Assembly (NCBI GenBank): GCA_007117185.1
Contig: SKHA01000048.1
Span: 1 to 12,501, forward strand
DNA: 12,501 bases
Source: Spirochaeta sp.
GTDB taxonomy: Bacteria > Spirochaetota > Spirochaetia > DSM-27196 > Alkalispirochaetaceae
Direction: 5' to 3'
Below the pieces are notes generated by a model. That model did no database searches. It was not told where the DNA came from and saw only the letters and a program-made list of their open reading frames with translations. The position numbers were made by a program, and so were the translations under genes. Positions 1 through 7,192 of this stretch are shown piece by piece (the first letter of the stretch is position 1; every line of letters begins with the position of its first letter).

Positions 1-933
1 CTGGAGACACCGCCAGAAACTGAGACACCGCCAGAAACTGAGGCACCGCCGCTACCAGAGACGCCCTTAGCCCCTGCTGTCGCTGCGGTGCCTTCGCCAT
101 CAGACGAAACTGATCGCCGGCAGCCCCCGGAAAACCGAATCGAAGCAGACCGGGCGTCCCCGGGTGGTGCTCCCCCCGACAGCGCTGAGGCAGGTCCATC
201 TCTGGAGGAAGCCCCTCCGCCGCCACGCAGCGTCACCACACTGCCCCCGGTTCCCCCTCGGGATCCCACAGTCGCCCGCCGGGAAGTCTCCTCAGGAGAG
301 CGCTTTACCGTTTCCCTTCCCGGTCCCGGATGGATCTACCTGGGCAGTTCCCGGCAGATCGAGTTTCTCGGTCGGGAGTCAGTCGAATCGGGGGTTCGAT
401 TCTTTTTCCGCCTGCCTCCCCAGACCGAAACCGGGGGTGATCACACTGCGGAGTTGCTCTTCGAGCAACAGGATCTGACAAGTGGAACCCGCAACAGCCA
501 TACCGAAGAGATCACACCCCGGCTCGCAGCCGTTGAAGAGCCCCCTGGTGCACGTACCGCTCCGCGCTCTTCCGTGCCCGATCAGAATCGGGCAGGACAG
601 GCTGAGATCGCCGCCGATGAGGCATCTGCACCTTCCCCAACTGATCCCGGTTCACCGGATTTTCTGCCCCGTATCGAAACGCTGTTTGAGCGGGGAGACG
701 TCATGGAAGCGCGAACCCTCCTGGAAGACGCTCTGGAGCAGCTCAACTATAGCTCGGCGGAACTGCTCTTTCGGCTGGCGCAGCTGCTGGAAGAGCCAGG
801 TGATCACCGGGATCTGCGGCGGTCCCGGGAGCTGTATCAGCGGGTCAGGGATGAGTTTCCCTTCAGCGTCTATCGTGAGAGATCCCGGGCCCGGATCGAG
901 TTCCTGGACCGGCACTTCTTCCTCATCCGTTGA
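1..933 (+). CDS. Pro/Glu-rich, probably exported protein with TPR-like C-terminus (5' end outside window)
   Basis: The frame is open from base 1, so the gene begins upstream; GTG at 88 is only an internal codon. The visible part is 310 residues. It opens with a low-complexity Pro/Glu/Thr stretch (LETPPETETPPETEAPP), including an exact 18-bp tandem repeat, and continues Pro/Ala-rich to about base 270. A globular segment follows at about 280-510, with a PGPGWIYLG core, FLGR, then alternating hydrophobic residues typical of a beta-sandwich; I associate this pattern with spirochaetal envelope proteins, but that is from memory. After another disordered linker, the last 90 residues are helical and TPR-like (RGDVMEARTLLEDAL, AELLFRLAQLLEE, SRELYQRVRDEFP). 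Pro-rich linkers plus TPR suggest a periplasmic or envelope-associated scaffold. No catalytic motif is seen and the N-terminal signal, if any, lies outside the window. Function unknown. Its stop codon lies inside the -35 box of the ffh promoter. Confidence 0.7.
   Translation: METPPETETPPETEAPPLPETPLAPAVAAVPSPSDETDRRQPPENRIEADRASPGGAPPDSAEAGPSLEEAPPPPRSVTTLPPVPPRDPTVARREVSSGERFTVSLPGPGWIYLGSSRQIEFLGRESVESGVRFFFRLPPQTETGGDHTAELLFEQQDLTSGTRNSHTEEITPRLAAVEEPPGARTAPRSSVPDQNRAGQAEIAADEASAPSPTDPGSPDFLPRIETLFERGDVMEARTLLEDALEQLNYSSAELLFRLAQLLEEPGDHRDLRRSRELYQRVRDEFPFSVYRERSRARIEFLDRHFFLIR
4..39 (+). repeat. Two exact 18-bp tandem repeats, with a third degenerate copy
   Basis: GAGACACCGCCAGAAACT occurs at 4-21 and again at 22-39. 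A degraded third copy (GAGGCACCGCCG) follows at 40-51. The unit is in frame and encodes ETPPET, so copy-number change would alter the linker length without shifting the frame. The array may extend upstream of the window. Confidence 0.85.
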
Positions 934-959
934 CAGGGGCATGGACGATATTTTATAAA
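930..959 (+). promoter_or_regulatory. Sigma70-type promoter of ffh
   Basis: A perfect -35 TTGACA (930-935) is followed by 18 bases and TATAAA (954-959); TTATAA at 953-958 gives 17 bases. The -35 box contains the TGA stop of the upstream gene. Transcription would start near 966, about 12 bases before the ffh ATG, leaving no room for a normal ribosome binding site. Confidence 0.7.
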
Positions 960-977
960 TAGCGTTCCTGTAGTATT

Positions 978-2312
978 ATGCTTGATCGATTGACCGACCG
1001 CCTGACAGATACAATACGTTCCATCTCCGGTAAGAGCCGCATTTCCGAAAAGAACATTGAGGACGCGGTAGAAGAGATCAAGAACGCCCTGCTCGAGGCT
1101 GACGTCAGTCTCAAGGTGGTCCGCCGGTTTGTCAGTCGGACCATCCGCGAGGCATCAGGAGAAGCGGTCCTGCGGTCCGTTTCGCCGGGGCAGCAGTTCG
1201 TCAAGGTCGTCCATGACAAACTGGTTGAGTTTCTGGGGGATGAACGGCAGGACTTGACCTTGCGCGGGCCGGATGTGACCTCGGTCATTCTCCTTGCCGG
1301 GCTGCAGGGGTCTGGAAAGACCACCACTGCTGCCAAGCTGGCGCGCAGGCTGAAAGCAGAGGGCCGTCGGCCCCTTCTGGTGGCGGCGGATCTGGTAAGG
1401 CCGGCTGCGGTAGATCAGCTGGAGCAGCTGGGTAAACAGGTGGATGTTCCGGTAGAGCTCTCCCGGGGAGAGAAAGACCCCCTCAAGGTGGTCAAGGCGG
1501 GGCTGGCCCGAGCCAAAAAGGAACAGTACAACGTACTGATCATCGATACTGCCGGTCGCATGCAGGTTGATGACGCGCTCATGGCGGAGATTCGTGCGGT
1601 TTCCAAGCTGGCACAACCGGATGAGCGCATCCTGGTCGCTGACGCGATGACAGGTCAGAACGCCGTTGAAGTTGCCCGGGTCTTCCATGAAAGCCTGGCC
1701 CTTACCGGTGTGATTCTGAGCAAGTTTGACAGCGACACCAGGGGTGGTGCGGCGCTGTCCATCAAGACGATCGCCGATACGCCGATCAAGTTCATCGGAA
1801 CCGGCGAAAAGCCGGAAGACCTTGAGCCGTTCTACCCGGAACGGATCGCTTCGCGCATTCTGGGCATGGGCGACGTGGTCAGCCTGGTTGAGAAAGCCCA
1901 GGAGACGATCAACGAGGAAGATGCCCTGCGGCTGCAGAAAAAGATGCAGACCGCAACCTTTACCCTGGAGGACTACCTTGAGCAGTTCCAGCGGGTGAAA
2001 AAGATGGGGTCCCTGAAGTCGGTGATGGAGATGATCCCGGGAATGCAGGGTCAGGTGGACCCGGATTCCCTGGACCTGGACCAGGTCAAGCGGGAAGAGG
2101 CGATGATCCTTTCCATGACCCTGGAAGAGCGCAGGAACCACCGGATTATCGGTGTGTCCCGGCGCAAGCGCATCGCCGGTGGCAGCGGTGTGTCCGTATT
2201 TGAAGTGAATCAGCTCATCAAGCGTTTTGACAAGACGCGATCGATGATGAAGAAGATGACGAAGAACAAGAAGTATCAGCAGCAGATGATGACCCGAATG
2301 GGTCAGCGATAA
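978..2312 (+). CDS. ffh: Signal recognition particle GTPase Ffh
   Basis: Protein core of the signal recognition particle. It binds 4.5S RNA and the hydrophobic signal sequences of nascent membrane and secreted proteins, and docks with FtsY by reciprocal GTPase activation. The 444 residues match the family's usual length. The N domain is residues 1-95 and the GTPase G domain about 96-295, with P-loop GLQGSGKT (108-115), DTAGR (190-194), SKFD (248-251, usually TKLD), DTRGG (253-257) and GTGEKPEDLEPF. The methionine-rich M domain runs from about 326 to the end, including GSLKSVMEMIPGMQG and the RNA-binding helix segment SRRKRIAGGSG. The ATG at 978 gives the usual family N-terminus, and a TAG lies in frame at 960. 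No Shine-Dalgarno is visible upstream. It heads the long plus-strand operon, with rpsP starting 14 bases after its stop. Identification is certain. Confidence 0.98.
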   Translation: MLDRLTDRLTDTIRSISGKSRISEKNIEDAVEEIKNALLEADVSLKVVRRFVSRTIREASGEAVLRSVSPGQQFVKVVHDKLVEFLGDERQDLTLRGPDVTSVILLAGLQGSGKTTTAAKLARRLKAEGRRPLLVAADLVRPAAVDQLEQLGKQVDVPVELSRGEKDPLKVVKAGLARAKKEQYNVLIIDTAGRMQVDDALMAEIRAVSKLAQPDERILVADAMTGQNAVEVARVFHESLALTGVILSKFDSDTRGGAALSIKTIADTPIKFIGTGEKPEDLEPFYPERIASRILGMGDVVSLVEKAQETINEEDALRLQKKMQTATFTLEDYLEQFQRVKKMGSLKSVMEMIPGMQGQVDPDSLDLDQVKREEAMILSMTLEERRNHRIIGVSRRKRIAGGSGVSVFEVNQLIKRFDKTRSMMKKMTKNKKYQQQMMTRMGQR

Positions 2313-2326
2313 CCAGGAGGAAAACG

Positions 2327-2581
2327 GTGAGTACCAAGATCAGATTGAAAAGATTCGGGACCAAGAAGCGCCCCTTTTACCGGATTGTAGTGATGGATAC
2401 CCGCACCGCCCGAGACGGTCGCTCTCTCGACGAGGTGGGATTCTACCATCCCCTGACAGCGGACCAGGAGCAGCAGGTGCAGCTGGACGAGGAAAAGATC
2501 CGCGCCTGGCTGGGCAAGGGCGCACGTCCCACCGACACGGTGCGGAAGATCCTGAACAACAACCAGCTGACGGTCAAATAA
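2327..2581 (+). CDS. rpsP: 30S ribosomal protein S16
   Basis: Small-subunit ribosomal protein that binds 16S rRNA early in 30S assembly. The 84 residues have the family pattern from the N-terminus: KIRLKRFGTKKRPFYRIVV, then RDGRSLDEVGFYHP and a C-terminal IRAWLGKGARPTDTV helix. The start is GTG at 2327, supported by a consensus AGGAGG at 2315-2320 with 6-base spacing. It lies between ffh and khpA, the same ffh-rpsP-khpA order as in Bacillus and many other bacteria, so co-transcription is expected. No odd feature apart from the GTG start. Confidence 0.98.
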   Translation: MSTKIRLKRFGTKKRPFYRIVVMDTRTARDGRSLDEVGFYHPLTADQEQQVQLDEEKIRAWLGKGARPTDTVRKILNNNQLTVK

Positions 2582-2612
2582 GTACCGCGCCGCGGCGCCT
2601 GGGAGATAACTC

Positions 2613-2846
2613 ATGGAACGTGAACTTGTAGAATACATAGCAAAATCTCTGGTGGATGAACCGGACTCCGTTGAGGTGCATATCATCGAGGGAGAGAAGT
2701 CCACCATCCTTGAGCTCAAGGTTGGCACTGAGGACGTGGGGAAGGTCATCGGTAAACATGGCCGTATTGCCAAAGCGATACGCACCCTCCTCAGCGCAGT
2801 CTCCACCCGGACGGGAAAACGGATTGTTCTGGAGATCCTCGACTAG
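2613..2846 (+). CDS. khpA: KH-domain RNA-binding protein KhpA (YlqC family)
   Basis: A 77-residue single KH-domain protein. Family members bind RNA in the cytoplasm, often with the KhpB/Jag partner, and affect cell division and envelope growth in Firmicutes. The GxxG nucleic-acid loop is GKHG at residues 47-50, inside VGKVIGKHGRIAKAIRTLL, flanked by the beta strands of the fold (VEVHIIEGEKSTILELKV and RIVLEILD). The ATG at 2613 has GGGAG at 2601-2605 as ribosome binding site. Its TAG stop (2844-2846) is followed directly by the rimM ATG in the same frame. Its place between rpsP and rimM is the usual one for ylqC-type genes. Confidence 0.93.
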   Translation: MERELVEYIAKSLVDEPDSVEVHIIEGEKSTILELKVGTEDVGKVIGKHGRIAKAIRTLLSAVSTRTGKRIVLEILD

Positions 2847-3350
2847 ATGATCGCCCTCGGGGCCACCCGGAGTCCCCACGGGGTTCATGGAGCGATCAAG
2901 GTTCATTCCTTTTCCGGAGAGACCGATCACTTCAGGGACCTGTCTTCGGTGGAACTGCGACGGGATGGCAAGAGCATAGCGTTGAAGGTGGTCTCTGTGG
3001 AGATACATCACCAGACCCCGGTGATCTTCTTCCAGGACGTGGAGACTCCCGAAGCAGCCCGCAGGTACTGCGGGTGGGAGATATGGGTCGAATCAGCTCA
3101 TGCGGCACCGCTTACGGGTGATGAGTTTTACATCGCCGACCTGATTGGGTTGCAACTGCAGGCGCAGGGCCGGGAGATCGCCCGGGTCACCGCTGTCTTT
3201 GACGGCGCCCAGGCGCCCCTTCTGGAGGTGGCTGTCGCTGCGGGAGATTCTCGGCGCCTGGTGCCGTTCATGGCTCCCTACATCGGCCGGGTTGATATCG
3301 AAGCAGGCTCTATCGAGCTGGAGGCGCCGTGGGTTCTGGATATCGAGTAA
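2847..3350 (+). CDS. rimM: 16S rRNA-processing/30S maturation factor RimM
   Basis: Ribosome maturation factor that binds S19 and helps form the 3' (head) domain of the 30S subunit. The 167-residue length is normal. The N-terminal barrel opens with GATRSPHGVHGAIKV (5-19), the family signature around G-x-HG-x-x-G. The C-terminal PRC-barrel begins at GDEFYIADLIG (91-101) and ends with LLEVAVAAGDSRRLVPFM and the VDIEAGSIEL strand. The start cannot lie further upstream because the khpA stop codon is in the same frame immediately before the ATG. GGAG at 2831-2834 is a distant, weak ribosome binding site, so translation is probably coupled to khpA. The last 22 bases overlap trmD. Confidence 0.95.
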   Translation: MIALGATRSPHGVHGAIKVHSFSGETDHFRDLSSVELRRDGKSIALKVVSVEIHHQTPVIFFQDVETPEAARRYCGWEIWVESAHAAPLTGDEFYIADLIGLQLQAQGREIARVTAVFDGAQAPLLEVAVAAGDSRRLVPFMAPYIGRVDIEAGSIELEAPWVLDIE

Positions 3351-4090
3351 CGGTGCTCACGCTCTTTCCGGAGCTTGTGACCGAGTACTTCAGAACGTCC
3401 ATCGTGGGGCGCCTGGTTGAGCGGGGAGACGTGGTGCCTGAAGTTGTTGATATTCGCGACTTCACCACCGACCGGCACAGAAGTTGTGATGATGCACCGT
3501 ATGGTGGCGGGGCGGGGATGGTTCTGATGGCCCAGCCCCTGGCAGCGGCGCTGGAGTCCGTTGACGCGCGGGCCCGACACGTGGTATTCCCAACACCTGC
3601 GGGATTACCGTTTGTGCAGGGTGACGCCCAGCGTCTGGCCGGGCTGGACGGGATGGTTTTGATCTGTGGTCGCTATGAAGGGATCGATCAACGCGTCGTT
3701 GACGAGTACGTTGACGAAGAGGTCTCCCTTGGTGACTACGTGCTCTCCTCGGGAGAGCTTGCGGCGATGGTCGTGATGGACGCGGTGTATCGCCTTCGTG
3801 ACGGTGCGATCCGTCGTGAAAGCGTGGTTGAGGACAGTTTCCAGGACGGACTGCTGGAGTACCCGCACTACACGCGGCCAGAGACGATCCTGGGCAGGCG
3901 CGTGCCGGAAGTGTTGCTTTCCGGCCATCACGAGCGGATCCTTGCCTGGCGGCGCAGAAAACAGCTGGAACGGACTGCCTGCCGGAGACCGGACCTGCTT
4001 CAGCGTGTCGCTTTGAGCGAGGACGAACGGGTATTTACAGAAGAGATCCTGAAGGGAGAGAAGGACAATGGACGCAATCAAGGCAGTTGA
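3329..4090 (+). CDS. trmD: tRNA (guanine-N1)-methyltransferase TrmD
   Basis: Uses S-adenosylmethionine to methylate G37 at N1 in tRNAs with G36, preventing +1 frameshifting. It is a SPOUT-fold knotted dimer. The 253 residues carry VLTLFPEL near the N-terminus, DDAPYGGGAGMVL (54-66), the knot motif GRYEGIDQRV (114-123), SLGDYVLSSGE (133-143), and the catalytic/C-terminal region VVEDSFQDGLLEYPHYTRPE. I chose GTG at 3329 because GGAGG lies at 3320-3324, 4 bases away; GTG at 3353 would remove the first strand and has no comparable site. It overlaps rimM by 22 bases and rplS by 23 bases, so translational coupling is likely. The rimM-trmD-rplS order is widely conserved. Confidence 0.97.
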   Translation: MGSGYRVTVLTLFPELVTEYFRTSIVGRLVERGDVVPEVVDIRDFTTDRHRSCDDAPYGGGAGMVLMAQPLAAALESVDARARHVVFPTPAGLPFVQGDAQRLAGLDGMVLICGRYEGIDQRVVDEYVDEEVSLGDYVLSSGELAAMVVMDAVYRLRDGAIRRESVVEDSFQDGLLEYPHYTRPETILGRRVPEVLLSGHHERILAWRRRKQLERTACRRPDLLQRVALSEDERVFTEEILKGEKDNGRNQGS

Positions 4091-4424
4091 AGCCGCAAAT
4101 ATGAAAGACAGTGTGGACGAGTACCACATTGGCGATACCGTCAAGATTCACTTTCGCATCGTTGAGGGCAAGACGGAACGGACCCAGATCTACGAAGGTC
4201 TGGTGATGGCGGAGAACAACGCCGGTGTGCGCAAGACCATTACCGTCCGCAAGATGAGCTACGGAGTTGGTGTCGAGCGGATCTTTCCTGTTCACAGCCC
4301 CAGAGTCCAGCGCATCGAGATTGTCCGTCGTGGACGGGTACGGCGGGCCAAGCTGTACTACATCCGTGATCGCGTCGGTAAGGCAGCCAAGGTTGCTGAA
4401 CTTGTGCGCCGGAAAGTAAAATAG
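4068..4424 (+). CDS. rplS: 50S ribosomal protein L19
   Basis: Large-subunit protein at the 30S-50S interface. The 118 residues show the family pattern: FHIGDTVKIHFRI-like barrel start (here YHIGDTVKIHFRIVEG), RTQIYEGLVM, TITVRKMSYGVGVERIFPVHSP and the basic C-terminal RRGRVRRAKLYYIRDRVGKAA. The ATG at 4068 is preceded by GGGAG (4054-4058) within a purine-rich stretch. The gene starts inside trmD (23-base overlap). It is the last ribosomal gene of the operon; the flagellar-type genes start 9 bases after its stop. Confidence 0.98.
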   Translation: MDAIKAVEAANMKDSVDEYHIGDTVKIHFRIVEGKTERTQIYEGLVMAENNAGVRKTITVRKMSYGVGVERIFPVHSPRVQRIEIVRRGRVRRAKLYYIRDRVGKAAKVAELVRRKVK

Positions 4425-4433
4425 CAAAACGGA

Positions 4434-5429
4434 GTGACGGTACCTGCCCTCCTGCGGATGAGCGGATCACCCCCTCAAGGGCTTCCGTCCGGGGGGGCTT
4501 CTGTGCGGGTATCCGTTGTGTCTGCACAGAGCCCGGAACGGCTGGTACTGGTTGGTCCAGGGGTTCGTCTCGAGATCGATAGACCTCCGGGGATCTCCCC
4601 CGGCTCTTCTTTCATCCTCTCTACAGTCAACCGCCGCGGGCAGTTGTTCCTGAAGCTTGTTCCACTGGGAACTTCTTCCGGCACCGCTGTGATTGAGCAA
4701 CGGGATCCGGTTGCCCGGGCTCTGGCTTCCGCTCTGGTGGCATCCGGGCGCGGTGAATCGGCAGCGTTGATGGAACAGGTTATCGCCCGTCTTCCCCGGT
4801 CCTCACGGTATCAGCAGCGACCGGGTAGGGAGCATCTGCACCGCCAGGTTCGTGCGTCGGTGGAGCTGGCAGATCGGGGCTTTTCTGAAGACTACACCCA
4901 CCTGGCGACGCTGATCAGCGGCATCTTCAGCGGTGGCGGCGGTCACGGTAGCGCCTCCAGGGAACACCACCAGGAAAAGCAGCCCGAAGGTAACCCGGAG
5001 GATTCGTCGCTGGGGTCGTACCTGCGGCGTACCGTCAGCGTACCCGATAATTTCCTGCAGTTGTACAACCATATTCTTCCCGATGCCCCCCTGCACTGGG
5101 TAACGGTGCCTCTGCGGGCGCGGCAACCGAAGGTTTCGCCGCTTGTCACCGTTGAAGGAGTGCTCAGGGTAGGGTGGAACGAGAAAAAACGGCGCTCTGA
5201 GCAGGCGATCCTCACTGTGGAACGTCCGGGGGGCGGCCGGTGGTGGTTTTCCTGGTCCCTTCCCGATGGATCACTCACTTCGTGGCACTCCCGTGGCGAA
5301 GCGATCCCACAGAGGCTACTTGCCGGGCTCACCAAATCGGTACATACTGAGAACAGAAAACAAAATGTTTTCACCGACGGATTTCCCGACGGAGAGGCAA
5401 ACGTTCCTGAGATTGATCACTATGGCTGA
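4434..5429 (+). CDS. FliK-like flagellar hook-length/export-related protein
   Basis: Assigned by weak pattern and by context. The N-terminal part (about 25-80) is a small beta-rich segment (VRVSVVSAQSPERLVLVGPG, then PPGISPGSSFIL). A low-complexity linker occupies about 125-195 (GGGGHGSASREHHQEKQ). The C-terminal part (about 200-300) resembles a FliK C-terminal domain: LYNHILPDAPLHWVTVPL, a strand ending GVLRVGW, then ILTVERPGGGRWWFSW. FliK proteins measure hook length and trigger substrate switching by touching the FlhB cytoplasmic domain. The next gene encodes such a domain, and Bacillus has a comparable ylqG-ylqH pair downstream of the same ribosomal genes. I infer an export-regulating role. 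The start is uncertain: GTG 4434 has no well-placed Shine-Dalgarno, and ATG 4458 or GTG 4503 in the same frame are alternatives. Confidence 0.6.
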   Translation: MTVPALLRMSGSPPQGLPSGGASVRVSVVSAQSPERLVLVGPGVRLEIDRPPGISPGSSFILSTVNRRGQLFLKLVPLGTSSGTAVIEQRDPVARALASALVASGRGESAALMEQVIARLPRSSRYQQRPGREHLHRQVRASVELADRGFSEDYTHLATLISGIFSGGGGHGSASREHHQEKQPEGNPEDSSLGSYLRRTVSVPDNFLQLYNHILPDAPLHWVTVPLRARQPKVSPLVTVEGVLRVGWNEKKRRSEQAILTVERPGGGRWWFSWSLPDGSLTSWHSRGEAIPQRLLAGLTKSVHTENRKQNVFTDGFPDGEANVPEIDHYG

Positions 5430-5676
5430 GACGGCATCTGTAGCATTACGGTACGATCGCAGCCTTCCGGCGCCGTTTGTGGTAGCCAGCGGCAGGGGAG
5501 ATCTGGCCGCCCGCATCGCTGGAATCGCCGCAGAAGCAGGTGTCCCGGTAAGGGATGATCCTGACCTTGCTCAGCGCCTTGTCTGTCTGGACCCTGGTGC
5601 GGTGATCCCGGAGGAGCTTTTCGCCCCGGTGGCGGAGATCCTGGCTTTTGTACTTGCCCTGGACGGAGAAGGATGA
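5422..5676 (+). CDS. Stand-alone FlhB C-terminal (cytoplasmic) domain protein
   Basis: The 84 residues align from end to end with the part of FlhB after the autocleavage site: ASVALRYD corresponds to YAVALKYD, then PFVVASGRGDLAARIAGIAAEAGVPV, LAQRL and IPEELFAPVAEILAFV. The four membrane helices and the NPTH cleavage motif of full FlhB are absent. The protein thus resembles the free C-terminal cleavage product, which sets export-substrate specificity in flagellar type III secretion. I chose ATG 5422 because residues upstream in this frame do not match the family and overlap the end of the FliK-like gene; the chosen start overlaps it by 8 bases. The 3' end overlaps the HD-GYP gene by ATGA. Equivalent small genes exist in Treponema (TP0911, from memory) and as Bacillus ylqH. 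A true flhB should lie elsewhere in the genome. Confidence 0.88.
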   Translation: MAETASVALRYDRSLPAPFVVASGRGDLAARIAGIAAEAGVPVRDDPDLAQRLVCLDPGAVIPEELFAPVAEILAFVLALDGEG

Positions 5677-6818
5677 AAGAGATTGCAGTAGACCAGCTTA
5701 AACCGGGCCAGCGTTACTCACGGCCCATCTACATTGACGCGGACAGTCTCTTCGTTCCTGAAGGGGTAGCCATCAAGGAACGGGACATCGAACGTCTGCG
5801 AAAGTGGGATGTCACCGTCCTCAGGACCGAGGGAGAACCGATCTCCGATGATCCCCAGGCGGCGTTCAACGCATTCTTCCTCAGGGCGTTCAACAGTCCG
5901 ACCCAGCGGGGCATAACCCGCATGTATGGCGCGTTGAAGGATCGCCTGATGGAGTGTTTCGGCAGAATCCGCAACAAGGAATCAGTGGAACAGGACGCGG
6001 TGAATCGCGTGGTGGACGAGCTGGTGAAGCTGATAGAAGCGAGCCCCAATGACGTTGTTCAGTACATGCTCTACGGCATGCAGGGAGAGACCGGCGAGGT
6101 GGAGAACGCCCTCAATACCGCGGTGTTCTCGGCGATGGTGGGGCAGAAAATGCAGATCTCCCGGCATCATCTGCTGACCCTGGTAACGGCGGCGGTGCTC
6201 CACGACATCGGCATGGTACGCGTTCCCGAAGAGATCCTCGCCAAAAAATCCGCACTCACCGAGGATGAACGGCGGCAGGTGCAGACCCATCCTGTCCACT
6301 CCTACAAGATCATCACCAAAGATCTTTCCTACGGTGAGGAAGTGGGTCGGGCAGCTCTGCAACACCAGGAACGTTGGGACGGTGCCGGCTACCCCCGGCG
6401 CCTCAAAGGAGATGCCATCTGCCTGGAGGCAAGAATCATCTCCGTGGCTGACTCGTTCGTGGCTATGGTTTCGCACAAACCGTATCGCACCTCCATGATC
6501 GGCTATACGGCGATGCGTAACCTTCTCAGCGACAACGGAACCCGATTTGACCCTGCGGTCCTGAAAGTTTTTATCCAGGTTCTGGGGATCTACCCCATTG
6601 GGAGCATCGTCCTTCTCAGTGACTCAAGTGTCTGCCGGGTCCTGGAAAACCGCAGCAACGCCCCCCTGAAACCGATTGTCAAGACGATCATAGACCGGGA
6701 TGGACACGAATACATCGATGACAACGGCGCTGTCATCGATCTGGCTGAGGACAAGAGCGTCTTTATTGCCCGGGCCGTCGACGCCAACTCCCTGGCCGAC
6801 AAACACCGCAGTCGTTGA
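5673..6818 (+). CDS. HD-GYP domain protein with DUF3391-like N-terminus; two ligand positions substituted
   Basis: HD-GYP proteins hydrolyse cyclic di-GMP in the cytoplasm using a two- or three-iron site. Residues 1-55 look like DUF3391 (VDQLKPGQRYSRPIY, ERLRKWDV). A helical linker follows to about 135, and the HD-GYP domain spans about 140-300. HDIG is at 177-180, HP at 206-207, HQERWDGAGYP at 231-241, and D260 in ISVAD. Deviations are visible. The usual first His of the domain is Asn145 (NALNTAVFS against HSLNVAVLS), HHE reads HQE (Gln232), and HDIGK reads HDIGM. The enzyme may therefore be a two-metal variant or a non-catalytic c-di-GMP sensor. A C-terminal beta domain (306-370, YPIGSIVLLSD) follows. 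It is coupled to the FlhB-like gene by a 4-base ATGA overlap, with GGAG at 5665-5668. c-di-GMP control of motility would fit the neighbourhood. Confidence 0.88.
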   Translation: MKEIAVDQLKPGQRYSRPIYIDADSLFVPEGVAIKERDIERLRKWDVTVLRTEGEPISDDPQAAFNAFFLRAFNSPTQRGITRMYGALKDRLMECFGRIRNKESVEQDAVNRVVDELVKLIEASPNDVVQYMLYGMQGETGEVENALNTAVFSAMVGQKMQISRHHLLTLVTAAVLHDIGMVRVPEEILAKKSALTEDERRQVQTHPVHSYKIITKDLSYGEEVGRAALQHQERWDGAGYPRRLKGDAICLEARIISVADSFVAMVSHKPYRTSMIGYTAMRNLLSDNGTRFDPAVLKVFIQVLGIYPIGSIVLLSDSSVCRVLENRSNAPLKPIVKTIIDRDGHEYIDDNGAVIDLAEDKSVFIARAVDANSLADKHRSR

Positions 6819-7192
6819 CCCCGAAGGAGAGCACCACCGCCCGTGGTCGCAACGGTGAACACAGGGCGGCGCAGTTTCTCCGGCAACACGGGTACACTAT
6901 TCTCGCGCAAAACTTCAGGAGTCGTACCGGAGAGGTCGATATAATAGCAGGGACAGAGTTTGTGACGGCGTTCGTTGAAGTGAAGAGCTGGCGAACGGTG
7001 CCGATGGACGCTCTTGAGTATTCCATCGGGGGGGCCAAGCGAAACCGGTTGGTCCAGACGGCGCGTTACTTTCTGAGAGAGTTTCCGGAGTATCGGGAAC
7101 GGACCCTGCGTTTTGATGTGATATTCGTATCAACCGGTGACGGAACGATTCGTCACTTCGAAGGAGCGTTTGAGGCGTCATGCCCAGAGTAG
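6815..7192 (+). CDS. yraN: YraN/UPF0102 family endonuclease-like protein
   Basis: A 125-residue protein of the UPF0102 family, which has a restriction-endonuclease-like fold; its cellular role is not settled. The signature is clear: GRNGEHRAAQFLRQHGYTIL (11-30) and QNFRSRTGEVDIIA (32-45), then FVEVKSW (53-59), giving the PD-(D/E)xK-type residues E40, D42, E55 and K57, and LRFDVIFV (98-105). The start is TTG at 6815, overlapping the preceding stop by 4 bases (TTGA). No ATG or GTG fits before the conserved region and there is no clear Shine-Dalgarno, so termination-reinitiation coupling is likely. It overlaps the next small gene by 13 bases. Confidence 0.9.
   Translation: MTPKESTTARGRNGEHRAAQFLRQHGYTILAQNFRSRTGEVDIIAGTEFVTAFVEVKSWRTVPMDALEYSIGGAKRNRLVQTARYFLREFPEYRERTLRFDVIFVSTGDGTIRHFEGAFEASCPE

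Noticed and set aside
4..51. Short tandem repeats resembling the start of a CRISPR array.
   Set aside because: The 18-bp units are directly adjacent with no spacers and are in frame in a Pro/Glu-rich coding region.
1155..2141. A 328-codon minus-strand open frame opposite ffh.
   Set aside because: It lies wholly antisense to a certain gene and has His/Leu/Gln-rich composition typical of GC-rich antisense frames.
2587..2598. A perfect 12-bp palindrome, GCGCCGCGGCGC, between rpsP and khpA.
   Set aside because: It has no T-run, and a hairpin would need to open its centre for a loop; it does not cover the khpA ribosome binding site. Probably chance in GC-rich DNA.
4491..4497. A run of seven G near the start of the FliK-like gene, possibly a phase-variation site.
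   Set aside because: Runs of seven G also occur at 7028-7034 (yraN) and 12328-12334 (thiN, in a conserved GGD motif), so they look like ordinary GC-rich codon runs.
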